Source: Stratiolaelaps scimitus
Lineage: Eukaryota; Arthropoda; Arachnida; Mesostigmata; Laelapidae
Assembly: GCA_019614645.1 (NCBI GenBank)
Contig: JABWDB010000007.1
Coordinates: 5,965,501 to 6,029,500, forward strand
Length of the DNA: 64,000 nt
Direction: 5' to 3'
Below, in pieces: positions 35,675 through 47,538 of this stretch. The position numbers and the translations under genes were made by a program. The notes below the pieces were generated by a model, which saw only the letters and a program-made list of their open reading frames with translations, searched no databases and had not been told where the DNA came from. How positions within the stretch are numbered: position 1 is the stretch's first letter; every line of letters begins with the position of its first letter.

Positions 35675-36899
35675 TATCGGTACTTGATAATGGTCAGCCT
35701 TCCCTGTGCGGTTATTCCTCCTTATTCAAGAGCTATTTTCCAGGCTTTTTTCCCTCTATTTCAGCGTCAGCACACGCGCACACACACACACACACCTCAC
35801 ACAGACACTTCGTTTTGACGATATTGCGCCACGGTTCAGCTGCAAGTATGCTGCCTGAACATTTCGAATACACTGCGACCGCAAAATCAACCTGTCACAA
35901 GCGTTCGGTCCGAAATGAGCCGGCAAGCCACAAGCAATCGTCTTTCATATGGACACTGCGAGCCACGTTGTTTTCGAGAACGTCGAAATGCGAACCTCTC
36001 CCAGCAGCGTCCGCATAAGGATGCCAGCGGGATGCCCCCCCTCCACGTCAGCTCGTCTCATTTGCGTTCGAGCAAACGTCACCTGTTCTCTCCACAAATA
36101 TGAGATGTATGAAACGGGGGAGGAAGAGGGGGGGGTGGTATGTAGCCTCTGTTTTGTTCAAGTCCACCGGGGCTGCCTGGGGTTAAAATGTCGAAGTCTT
36201 CGACGGCGATGTGTATCACCATATCCTGGACGCTGTCGTCACCCCGAGCTGCCGGAAACGATCGGACAGAAGCGAAGCAAATCCTTCTCCGCCTCTCGTT
36301 GAGAAACGATCGAGTTTCGATGATCAGCACTAATTCGCTTGGCGTATACCTCACCCCGAAACTTCAGCATTTTGGCTCCATGGCCGTGGCGATTCCTGTA
36401 AAGGATTTCCGATCGTTCGTTGATTAGACGCCAGTCATTCATTTCTTCGCTTGGTCATTCAGACCAACTGAGAAACCCCCAGAAACGACCAATCAGTTAC
36501 CTCACTAAACTGAGCCCGAATGGGTGCCCCATTATGGGAGCTGAAAGCCGAGAGGGCCCGCCGAGTTCATCACATAGCTTCTGAGTTCAGCAAACATTAC
36601 CAACCTATAACAGCGGGCAAATCAACGAAACGCCTGCAAGAACACGGTGCTATTTCATTCTGCCACTGCAGCCCCTCTACTTGAAACATATTTGTCTATG
36701 CAGCTGCCGATCGCTGGAAGAGACCTTCCAACGTGGGGCCGTTTTCGCGGGGCAAACTCTCGCCCGAGGCGCCAACTCAAGTTTAAACAGATCATTTGTT
36801 GGCATAGATACAACATGATGATGCTTAGAGTGAATTCCAAATCAGGGCCGAACCGAAACCCCTCGGGTTGATTCACAGGACGACCACAGCGATATATCG

Positions 36900-36970
36900 A
36901 TTCGAGAAGCGATTGACAATTCCTTAATGATATACTTTAGCATTAAGGAATTGTCAATCCCTTCTCGAAT
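36900..36970. ncRNA. Near-perfect 30 bp hairpin in copy-1-specific segment
   Basis: Left arm 36,900-36,929 and right arm 36,941-36,970 pair at 29 of 30 positions around an 11-base loop (atatactttag). It lies in the 524 bp segment present only in copy 1 of the duplication, between the two divergent genes. Length and loop fit a pre-miRNA-like or foldback element. The near-perfect stem fits a recent foldback insertion or siRNA hairpin better than an old miRNA. Confidence 0.35.
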
Positions 36971-38203
36971 TGTTGTTTTTTTTATGATTTTAACCTTCAT
37001 ATTACACAAGGCATTCAGTCCTCAACGTTAGTTTGTAACACATTATTTCGTTGTTTTATTGTGAAAAAGCCGGAATTTTATATGTAGCTCTACAAGAGCT
37101 TAGTTCCGAGAGACGTGAAGCCGAGAAGTTTCTGATTTTTTTCAACGCCTGCCGAAACTGCCGTTTTTCAACGCCGAACTTCTACGAGTTGGTTTCATTT
37201 TGATTATAATCGACTGATCTGACTGGTGGCTTACTCTAGAGACGTATAAGTACGAGATCAATTATTGTTACCCCAATAACATGATTATCATCATTCCTTT
37301 GTACTGCAGACATTATTTCTATTTACGGCTAACATTTAGACAGTGTTTGAATTGGAGCTTGAGTCATGAACAATTCCCACTCGTTCACGTAGCTCCAAAC
37401 AAGCTGTGACAGTCGTTTCACGCAAGACTCGTAAGTATGCTACGTAATAGCGAGTGCAGCAACGAGTACACATCATGTCACTCGTATTCACAAGATAGCG
37501 CCGAGCCGCTTTGTCAACGAGGAACACCTGTGCGTCCATTATCCGACGAATGGTCGATGGTTGCAATGCGCTGGTTATTGCACGCCAGACCCGTGCACGT
37601 CAATTCCGTCGGTGCGTGTACCAACAACGCATATCGTTCTCGATCGTCGCCCCCGCCGTTGTTGATGGTGCTTCTGCCTTGTGTCGATGATGCAAGGAGC
37701 GTTCGAGCGGACCGATACGGCAGTATCCGGAGACGGCCAGGTTAGTAGGCACATTTTTATCTACAGCTTTTTCTCATACGATACGAATCGGCATGTATAT
37801 AACCATCTACGAAGCAGAACTACACGCCGCGGCCGCTGAGAGCTGTTGTATAGAACGAAATTCGGTCACTGCTAAGGTCTGCTGACGGGGATCAACTCGA
37901 CACTCTGTTAGGCAGACAGTACTTAACAGCGTTGTCACAACGCTGAAAGCAACGAAACAAGTAGAATCCTTAGGTTAAACCTCACATAGACTTCGTGCCC
38001 TGCCGCCGTGGCTCGGACAGCAACCAGCTGGATGCCCCGGGGCCGGACACTTACTTCGACCCCGCGATGCTTCTGATGAAGAGTTTGATCTATCTGGTGG
38101 TCTACGCGGGCTCGCACCGTCTCAACGAAAGGGCGTAGCAAATTGACGCTGATGATTGGAAACAGCACTATCGAAATCCATATACAATTTGTTGCAACGT
38201 TAT

Positions 38204-38466
38204 GCTAGTGCTGCGTGAATGATGGCGGGCACGATGTGACAATGTTTCGTATTAGGTACCGGAAATTTGGAACTTTCATATGAATTCGGGGAAGCCTACT
38301 GTGCATTGATGCCAGCTCGGAAGATATGTGTCGGTGTCCGCCTTTGCTGAACACAAATATATATATGCGCCCTCGTTGGCGAGCACAAAACGATTTTTAT
38401 CTGGAAAATCATGCCAGGCAAGGATTATTATATGGGGAGATCTTCCAATCGCCTCCTGCAGCGAGT

Positions 38467-38504
<38 letters not shown>

Positions 38505-39389
38505 GGTGATGGTATATCTGAAAGTATAATCATTTATATATAATGTAATGTACAGAATAATATATACCTGTCTGTTAAACCCACAAAAGCGTTAAGGGTC
38601 GCATTATTTACGACCACCCCAGTTCTTCGAAGATGCCCAAAGCGGTCGAAAAATTAGCTGTCTTATTCTTCCACGGCCTTTGGCGCTCCGCTGCAGTGTC
38701 CTGACGGAACGTCTGGAAGCCTGAGCTGTCTGTTTCATAGGCCGACCAACGAGCCGCCACATTGGGACGATGAAAAGTTCTCGATGGCTGATCGCGGCCT
38801 TGTTCCTTCTGCAGTTGGCCGCAAGTGAGGGGTTCTTCCTTTCGTTCGGCCTCGTAGGAATCGGCGTCGCAGGACTCGTCGGTCTCAAACTCTTCTATGG
38901 AATGAAGGTAGCCAAAAACGCCTTTCGGACGAAGCATTTTTTCTCAAGGCATTTTTTTCGTAGGACACGGGATATCTTCATGGTTAATCGGGCCCCATCT
39001 AGACAGGGTGTAAATATATATATACTCCCGCATGGATATATATATATATATATATATAGAGGGTCATCTCTAAAAAACTATACTGAAGACGTATTTCTTA
39101 TGATAGATCAGGCTAGTGCTCTGTCACGTTAGGCCAAAACTATCCAAGTGTCAGTAGCTGCTGTTTCAGCAGAAGTAACGTACTCTGATTCAATTTTGAC
39201 TCAACGTTTGCTGGTTAATGTATTGACATTGAGAACGTGCCACCGTCCATCTGATGCTGTGTGCGTTTGCACAGCGGGCATATTGTTTATTGATTGATTT
39301 AAAAGAAGCTAAGATTATCGGGACTTTTCTGGGCATACGCCTCTATGTGTGTGCCGTTTCTGCTGTTATGACAGATAATGATCAAAACA
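38204..39389. repeat. Near-identical tract between duplicates (copy 1 side)
   Basis: Compared with 45,703-46,893 I see no substitution across about 1.19 kb, only (TA)n length changes, whereas flanking parts of the duplicates differ at about 2-3% of positions. The tract includes the presumed promoter and first exon of the secreted-protein gene. Details are under findings. Confidence 0.7.
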
Positions 39390-41045
39390 ATTATCTCGTA
39401 AAAAACTCGCGCCGTCGAGAGACTAGAGTCTCTCAACACAGAACGATGGTTAGGTTCATTAATAGTATTAATCGTGTCATATCCTATCGCATATAGGATA
39501 TGATATTTAGGTTCTCGAACGAAGGTTTGTGTGTGTTCAACTAAGAATGTGTGTGTGTTTTGAATTTAGCTGATTGTTTTTTCGATCTCGTTTAGATGTT
39601 GAGTCCAATGCTTCGAACAGACGACAACGGCCATAACCTTGCTCACGGTGTGATAGGCCCGGCTCCGAGCCTCGTTGGAAGGCATGCAATGCTTAGTCCA
39701 ATTTTCCGCGCAATTCGTGGCTATGGCGCGCCTAAGGATGAAATGCCTACCGATGAGGCGATGCTTTCCGCGGAAGGAGGTCAGCAGAAGGCCGGGGTAC
39801 ATCAACCTGCCGTCCCCCCCGGATCGAGTGTCCCACCAATGGCGCCTTCTGGACGAGTAATACTTTGACGGACTTTCCGTATTGTGTGATATCCTATTCA
39901 ATTCTATTGTATAGATGATACCTCTGAAAACTGCATTTAGGCATTTTTAGACACAAAAATCATATTTTTACTAGAGACGAACGTTCAGACGATATATATA
40001 TTATATATATTGTAATTACTCTGCTAATTAGAAAGGCTCTCCTTCATTTACCATTGTGTCTAGATTCGTCGTGCTCTTCCCGGCGGCTTAAAGATAAGCG
40101 GAGATGTTTTCCGCTGGCCAGCGAAAATCGATGACGAAAAATGCCTTCATCGTTACTTCTGCTACCTCGGAGCGAAACCTGAATCATTTGACGAGTGAGT
40201 ACCTATGGAGAGAATGCTAGAATCTCAGCGGCACCTCAGATCGATATTGTTGCTTTTGCGTTCCGAAGCGATCTGACATTGCCACAATGGTCGAAATATG
40301 TCGGAATTGCCAAGCCACCTCAGGGACAGACAACAAGCATTTGATACCAAAGCTGATTTGATACGAAAAGCTATTAATTGTAATTTTCGCACAGCCTCAT
40401 TCAGAAGAAGAGTGAAACGAGACTTACTGACCAAGTTCCTTAACACATAAGCGTAGTCGCAACAACGCCTCGTTATCAGTAATGATAGCAGACCACTGAT
40501 AGCCATTCATCGTCGTGATTGTTGATTGACCTCAACGTTGACGGTCACCGCCAGGTTGACTGGTGTACGCGGTGCTTGACAGAAGCATACGACATCTTAG
40601 GTACACCCGACTGTTCAACAGAGATATGGGCTGAGAATTTTCCACGAACCGTTCCTGATGGAACCTTTCTTTGTTTCCTTTTCAGTCTGGGCCACATTAC
40701 CAACATGGTGGTAATGCTAGGAGGCCTACCCGAGGATTGCTGGGCCGCGAAAATGTATCGCAGTGGCCAGCAAGGCGGTGTGGACGCCTGTCCAACCGAG
40801 TGCAAGGATCAACAACTGCAGAAAACTGTCGCCTACCTCGGGAAGCATATCTTCGACAAATCGGGCGACGCCAAAAAGGCTGCGCCTATCGTCGATGTTA
40901 ATCAAGTGAGCATTTCTACAACAAGAAATGAGGATTGATCGCCCGTCTGCGCGAGAAACTTATATCTCTCGAAGTCGAACTTCGAGACCAGCTTCACCGA
41001 CCGGCCTTGCCACCCGTGTTACCGGTATACACAAACGAATCATAG
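38770..41045 (+). CDS. Putative secreted Cys-containing protein, copy 1
   Basis: Exons: 38,770-38,907 (46 codons, donor gtagcc, phase 0); 39,596-39,856 (87 codons, acceptor ctcgtttag, donor gtaata); 40,064-40,194 (acceptor gtgtctag, donor gtgagt, phase 2); 40,686-40,905 (acceptor ccttttcag, donor gtgagc, phase 0); a possible last exon 40,956-41,045 ending TAG after a 50-base intron. Phases agree throughout. The product starts with a signal peptide (MKSSRWLIAALFLLQLAASEG) followed by a Gly-rich hydrophobic stretch. It ends with a Cys module: CLHRYFC, then DCWAAKMYRSG and DACPTEC. The spacing loosely recalls insect DM4/DM12-type proteins, but I would not assign it. If the last intron is not used, the frame stops at TGA 40,936 after VSISTTRNED. 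Function unknown. Confidence 0.7.
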
Positions 41046-41601
41046 ACGAATTCGCCGGATACATTCGTTTGTGACGCACGCGTACTCTATTGTGTGGCCC
41101 GTGCGTTTCAATCTCCAAATATGTTGTTGTTATCTTTTAGTGTAATGATTTCCTTCGAAGGTTTGTTTCGAACACGTCACGAGTGCATTACTGCCTGTAA
41201 CTGTATCAGCCATTGATACGGTCTCAGCCCGCGCGGACATATTTATAATTCGAGGATAATTGAGCTCTGGCATTTCTTACTGCAGCTGACATGCCGGTAG
41301 CTCAGTCAAAATTGGTGCAATTATTGATAGAATAACACACTCAGGTACAATAAGCGTGGGGGAGGGGATAATTAGTAGTCGTGATGACAATTCCACAGCA
41401 CAATAATAATGACGATGATCTTAATAACCATAATTACAATTGTGACATACGATACAATATTTTGTCACGACGTTTGTAAGCAGTGTATCTAACTGATACG
41501 TGTACATTTGTGTGATTTACAAACAATGTTTATTAATAAATTACAATATTTACATCATAAATAAATAATGTCGGACGAGCAGCTGAGTTACGGCCCACGT
41601 C

Positions 41602-43276
41602 TCAGTTGTCATTTAAAAATTCGGCCAGCGATTTCATGAAGGCTTCATCACCGCTCATCGCTGGCCTAGACGACGAGTTTCCTGAGGCCGATGTTGAGGC
41701 CTGCGGATGATCCCCACCAGCTGCAGCTACTTGTTGCATCTGACCACCGGATGGCTGCCCTCCCGTCTCTTGCATCTGTAATCGGTGGGACACGTGGTCG
41801 ACGGGCACCGAAGGGTTTGTCCACACCGGATTATAGCACGAGGGCGCACCGTACCCCTGGTCATTGTACGTGCCGATATTTTGGCAGTAACTAACGTAGC
41901 TGTGGCTCATTCCGAGCGGGCCGAAATCTCTCAACTGCTCATCATAGCCATCCTGTCGACCAGCCGCGGCTAAGGGCTCGGCGCTTCCGCTTCGGCTAGC
42001 ACCGTCTCTGCTGCCGTAGTGCGGGTAGGCGTCCGCAGCGTCGCGCGCATTTTTTCCTAAATACACGCTGAGGTCGTTGTCAGCCGCGTGGTCGACAACG
42101 ATGGTCGGCACGGAGTGGAACTCGTGTCGAAATGCCGTGTTTGGATACGGGCTCACGGGGCCAGGCGCCGGCCGCATCGTCGAGTTCGGCGTCGCGCCAT
42201 TGTTGTTTTGAGCGGTCGCCGTACTCTGGACGCTCAACGAGTTGTGGGCGCTTAGCGTGTTGCAAGCACTCCACGAGCCGGTAGAGGGCTCATACGTCGT
42301 CGTGGTCGTCGACGGCTGCGAGCACTGCGATGGGGCGTCGTATGCCGGAAATACGTAGTTCGTGGTCATTGACGCCGCGTCGCAGGCATTGGTGAGCGGT
42401 TCAGTTGTACGCGTCACCGATCCCGGTTGGTAGTCGCACAAAGAAGCTGGACTACCCGGAGCCGATATCGTTGGCGTGGGAGGTGACCTTGAGCTCGAGG
42501 TCGGTGATCTTCCCCCAGCGGAACCCGCCCACCATGACCGCTGTGAGTTGGTGGTGGTCAAGAGGAGATTGGCATGTTTGTTCATCTCGCGGCGCATCTT
42601 TGCCCTACGATTCTGATACCACACCTGAAACATTTTCAACAGTAGACGAGCCTGTTTATTATTGGACAATTCAAGGGACAACTTCAACCTATTTTCTTGA
42701 CACCGAGAAAAAAGAAAATACATGTGTAGACTTGTTGAAATAATAATAAGAACTACACATTTAACTATATATTAAACAATACCAGAACGAATAATAATAC
42801 TGAGCACTTAACAGCGTTATCCATGAATACAAATTAGACACACACACGCGCGAGTTACTAATCCTCGTGGTAAATAACGGTTGCTGCGACATTTTCAACA
42901 AGGCCTTCATAAAACCATAAATCGTCACTGGCGAAACTATTCAATGCACACTGCAACACCTGTACTAACCAGAGAGTCAACAAACTCCATCTTACCAAGG
43001 TTCAACCAAGCATGAACTCGTGAAGGATTACGGTTTCCAAACCAATAAATATATACCACGTATGGTGTTATCGCTTCATTCAAATGACCACTGCAAATAA
43101 ACAATTAATTACTTGATTGCATCTCTCAATATGGTCACACCTACCCGAATCTGTTTAACGGAAACATTGAGCTGTTTCGCGAGTGCCTCCGCTGTCTCCG
43201 GGCTAGCGTAAGAGTCCGTTTTGAAGTTTAGCTCGAGAATTTCTAGTTGAAGAGTGGAATATTTGATCTTCTCCAT
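41602..43276 (-). CDS. Divergent homeodomain protein, copy 2
   Basis: The same two-exon structure as copy 1: 43,145-43,276 and 41,602-42,624, 384 residues, all splice sites kept. In the homeodomain exon I read four changes relative to copy 1 (Val to Ile, Trp to Ser at homeodomain position 24, Lys to Thr, Arg to Lys at 43); the recognition helix WYQNRRAKMRRE is unchanged. In exon 2 I count about 22 amino-acid differences, mostly in the low-complexity C-terminal region, and no frameshift or stop. Both copies can therefore make full-length protein. Class unassigned. Confidence 0.85.
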
Positions 43277-44192
43277 TATCGGTACTTGATAATGGTCTGC
43301 CTTCCCTGCGCACTTACTCTTCCTTATTCAAGAGCTAGTTTCCAGGCCTTTTTCCCTCTATTTCAGCGTCAGCATACGCGCACACACACACACACAGACA
43401 CTTCGCACAGACACACACCTCACACAGACACTTCGTTTTGACGATATTGCGCCACGGTTCAGCTGCAAGTATGCTGCCTGAACATTTCGAATACACTGCG
43501 ACCGCAAAGCCAACCTGTCACAAGCGTTCGGTCCGAAATGAGCCGGCAAGCCACAAGCAATCGTCTTTCATATGGACACTGCGAGCCACGTTGTTTTCGA
43601 GAACCTCGAAATGCGAACCTCTCTCCCAGCAGCGCCCTCATAAGGATGCCCCCCTCCACGACAACTCGTCTCATTTGCGTTCGAGCAAATGTCACCTGTT
43701 CTCTCCACAAATATGAGATGTATGAGACGAGGGAGGAAGACGGGGGGGGTGGTATGTAGCCTCTGGTTTGTTCAAGCCCACCGGGGCTGAATGGGGTTAA
43801 AATGTCGAAGTCTTCCACGGCGATGTGTATCACCATATCCTGGACGCTGTCGTCACCCCGAGCTGCCGGAAACGATCGGACAGAAGCGAAGCAAATCCTT
43901 CTCCACCTCTCATTGAGAAACGATCGAGTTTCGATGATGATCACTAATTCGCTTGGCGTCTACCTCACCCCGAAACTTCAGCATTTTGGCTCCATGGCCG
44001 TGGCGATTCCTGTAAACGATTTCCGATCGTTCGTTGATTAGACGCCAGTCATTCATTTCTTCGCTTGGTCATTCAGACCAACTGAGAAACCCCCAGAAAC
44101 GACCAATCAGTTACCTCACTAAACTGAGCTCGAATGGGTGCCCCATTATGAGAGCTGAAAGCCGAGAGGGCCCGCCGAGTTCATCACATAGC

Positions 44193-44589
44193 ATCGCATC
44201 ACACGCATGCATATACTATGCACTTACTAATTTTTGTACACCAAACGTATAACCCCCTTTTGTTAATAAAGGTGTTTTTGAATTGAATTGAAAAAATATA
44301 TTTTAGCATTGGCCTATTCACATCCGTCGATCAAAGTGGATCAGGACACGTCAAGTGTCTCACTCTAACGGATCGAAAGTGGTTCAGCATTTACGCTTAG
44401 TTCATGGACACGCGAACAACACTGATCTTGATCATCTATTTTTTGCGAGTTTATAATTCGAGTTCCTGTTCGGGGCGATCCCAAATCTAAAACATAAAGT
44501 TTCTGAATACTTTTCGTAGAACCCTAATGCAGTCCAATGCAGGGTCATATTTGACACAGGTTTCCTCTGCGAGGAAACCTGGTTTCGGC
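44193..44589. mobile_element. Copy-2-specific insert with LINE-like 3' tail
   Basis: This 397 bp replaces the copy-1 segment 36,579-37,102. Near 44,259-44,292 it reads gttaataaaggtg then ttgaattgaattgaaa, the same tail type as at 32,690-32,720. The rest is not recognised. It probably contains a truncated retroposon. Confidence 0.4.
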
Positions 44590-45964
44590 GTTCCGAGAGA
44601 CGCGAAGCCGAGAAGATTCTGATTTTTTTTCAACGCCTGCCGAAACTGCCGTTTTTCAACGCCTAAGTTCTACGAGTTGGTTTCATTTTGATTATGAAAT
44701 GACTGTATCTGACTGGTGGATTACTCTAGACATGTATAAATACGAGATCAATTATTGTTACCCCAATAACATAATTATCATCATTCCTTTGTACTGCAGA
44801 CATTATTTCTATTTACGGCTAACATTTAGACAGTGTTTGAATTGGAGCTTGAGTCATGAACAATTCCCACTCGTTCACGTAGCTCCAAACAAGCTCTGAC
44901 AGTCGTTTCAAGCAAGACTCGTAAGTATGTTACGTAATAGCGAGTGCAGCAACGAGTACACATCATGTCACTCGTATTCACAAGATAGCGCCGAGCCGCT
45001 TTGTCAACGAGGAACACCTGTGCGTCCATTATCCGACGAATGGTCGATGGTTGCAATGCGCTGGTTATTGCACGCCAGACCCGTGCACGTCAATTCCGTC
45101 GGTGCGTGTACAAACAACGAATATCGTTCTCGATCGTCGCCCCCGCCGTTGTCGATGGTGCTTCTGCCTTGTGTCGATGATGCAAGGAGACTGACAGCGT
45201 TCGAGCGGACCGATACGGCAGTATCCGGCGAAGGCCAGGTTAGTAGGCACATTTTGATCTACAGCTTTTTCTTATACGATACGAATCAGCGTGTATATAA
45301 ACATGTACGCAGCAGAACTACACGCCGTGGCCGCTGAGAGCTGTTGTATAGAGCGAAATTTGGTCACTGCTAAGGTCTGCTGACGGGGATCAACTCGACA
45401 CGCTGTTAGGCAGACAGTACTTAACAGCGTTGTCACAACGCTGAAAGCAACGAAACAAGTTGAATCCTTAGGTTAAACCTCACATAGACTTCGTGCCCTG
45501 CCGCAGTGGCTCGGACAGCAACCAGCTGGATGCCCCGGGGCCGGACATTCACTTCGACCCCGTGATGCTTCTGATGAAGAGTTTGATCTATCTGGTGGTC
45601 TGCGCGGGCTCGCACCGTCTCAACGAAAGGGCGTAGCAAATTGACGCTGATGATTGGAAACAGCACTATTGAAATCCATATACAATTTGTTGCAATGTTA
45701 TGCTAGTGCTGCGTGAATGATGGCGGGCACGATGTGACAATGTTTCGTATTAGGTACCGGAAATTTGGAACTTTCATATGAATTCGGGGAAGCCTACTGT
45801 GCATTGATGCCAGCTCGGAAGATATGTGTCGGTGTCCGCCTTTGCTGAACACAAATATATATATGCGCCCTCGTTGGCGAGCACAAAACGATTTTTATCT
45901 GGAAAATCATGCCAGGCAAGGATTATTATATGGGGAGATCTTCCAATCGCCTCCTGCAGCGAGT

Positions 45965-46008
<44 letters not shown>

Positions 46009-46273
46009 GGTGATGGTATATCTGAAAGTATAATCATTTATATATAATGTAATGTACAGAATAATATATACCTGTCTGTTAAACCCACAAAAGCGTTAAG
46101 GGTCGCATTATTTACGACCACCCCAGTTCTTCGAAGATGCCCAAAGCGGTCGAAAAATTAGCTGTCTTATTCTTCCACGGCCTTTGGCGCTCCGCTGCAG
46201 TGTCCTGACGGAACGTCTGGAAGCCTGAGCTGTCTGTTTCATAGGCCGACCAACGAGCCGCCACATTGGGACG

Positions 46274-47493
46274 ATGAAAAGTTCTCGATGGCTGATCGCG
46301 GCCTTGTTCCTTCTGCAGTTGGCCGCAAGTGAGGGGTTCTTCCTTTCGTTCGGCCTCGTAGGAATCGGCGTCGCAGGACTCGTCGGTCTCAAACTCTTCT
46401 ATGGAATGAAGGTAGCCAAAAACGCCTTTCGGACGAAGCATTTTTTCTCAAGGCATTTTTTTCGTAGGACACGGGATATCTTCATGGTTAATCGGGCCCC
46501 ATCTAGACAGGGTGTAAATATATATATACTCCCGCATGGATATATATATATATATATATATAGAGGGTCATCTCTAAAAAACTATACTGAAGACGTATTT
46601 CTTATGATAGATCAGGCTAGTGCTCTGTCACGTTAGGCCAAAACTATCCAAGTGTCAGTAGCTGCTGTTTCAGCAGAAGTAACGTACTCTGATTCAATTT
46701 TGACTCAACGTTTGCTGGTTAATGTATTGACATTGAGAACGTGCCACCGTCCATCTGATGCTGTGTGCGTTTGCACAGCGGGCATATTGTTTATTGATTG
46801 ATTTAAAAGAAGCTAAGATTATCGGGACTTTTCTGGGCATACGCCTCTATGTGTGTGCCGTTTCTGCTGTTATGACAGATAATGATCAAAACAATGATCT
46901 CGTAAAAAACTCGCGCCGTCGAGAGACTAGAGTCTCTCAACACAGAACGATGGTTAGGTTCATTAATAGTATTAGTCGTGTCATATCCTATCGCATATAG
47001 GAAATTATATTTAGGTTCTCGAACGAAGGTTTATGTGTGTTTAACTAAGAATGTGTGTGTGTTTTGATCTTCGCTGATTGTTTTTTCGATCTCGTTTAGA
47101 TGTTGAGTCCAATGCTTCGAACAGACGACAACGGCCATAACCTTGCTCACGGTGTGATAGGCCCGGCTCCGAACCCCGTCGGAAGGCATGCAATGCTCAG
47201 TCCAATTTTCCGCGCAATTCGTGGCTATGGCGCGCCTAAGGATGAAATGCCTACCGATGAGGCGATGCTTTCCGCGGAAGGAGGTCAGCAGAAGGCCGGG
47301 CTACATCAACCTGCCGTCCCCCCCGGATCGAGTGTCCCACCAATGGCGCCTTCTGGACGAGTAATACTTTGACGGACTTTCCGTATTGTGTGATATCCTA
47401 TTCAATTCTATTGCATAGATGATACCTCTGAAAACTGCATTTAGGCATTTTTAGACACAAAAATCATATTTTTACTAGAGACGAACGTTCAGA

Positions 47494-47538
<45 letters not shown>

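Larger units (their letters stand above)
33656..41254. repeat. Tandem duplication, copy 1 (7.6 kb)
   Basis: 33,656-41,254 aligns colinearly with 41,258-48,469 at roughly 97-98% identity by eye. The start aattgagctct... matches 41,258, and the end ...acatatttataattcgag is shared with 48,469, after which the two differ. Only three filler bases separate the copies. Copy 1 alone carries 36,579-37,102 (replaced in copy 2 by 44,193-44,589) and 40,253-40,562 (absent in copy 2). It holds one homeobox gene and one secreted-protein gene. Confidence 0.95.

Noticed and set aside
37437..37745. Plus frame conserved in both duplicates (also 44,927-45,337)
   Set aside because: Near its end copy 2 has an extra 8 bases (actgacag) that shift the frame, so the reading frame is not preserved between copies; likely non-coding.
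37935..38168. Minus-strand frame between the divergent genes (RARVDHQIDQTLHQKH..., RGIQLVAVRATAAGHEV), also at 45,433-45,666
   Set aside because: Protein-like and has an acceptor-like tag at its start and a donor-like gtaagt inside, but there is no Met, no partner exon, and the donor is gtgaat in copy 2. Kept only as a possibility.
40519..40685. Upstream extension of the frame covering secreted-protein exon 4
   Set aside because: A consensus acceptor (ccttttcag at 40,685) starts the exon, and the first part of the extension is missing from copy 2.
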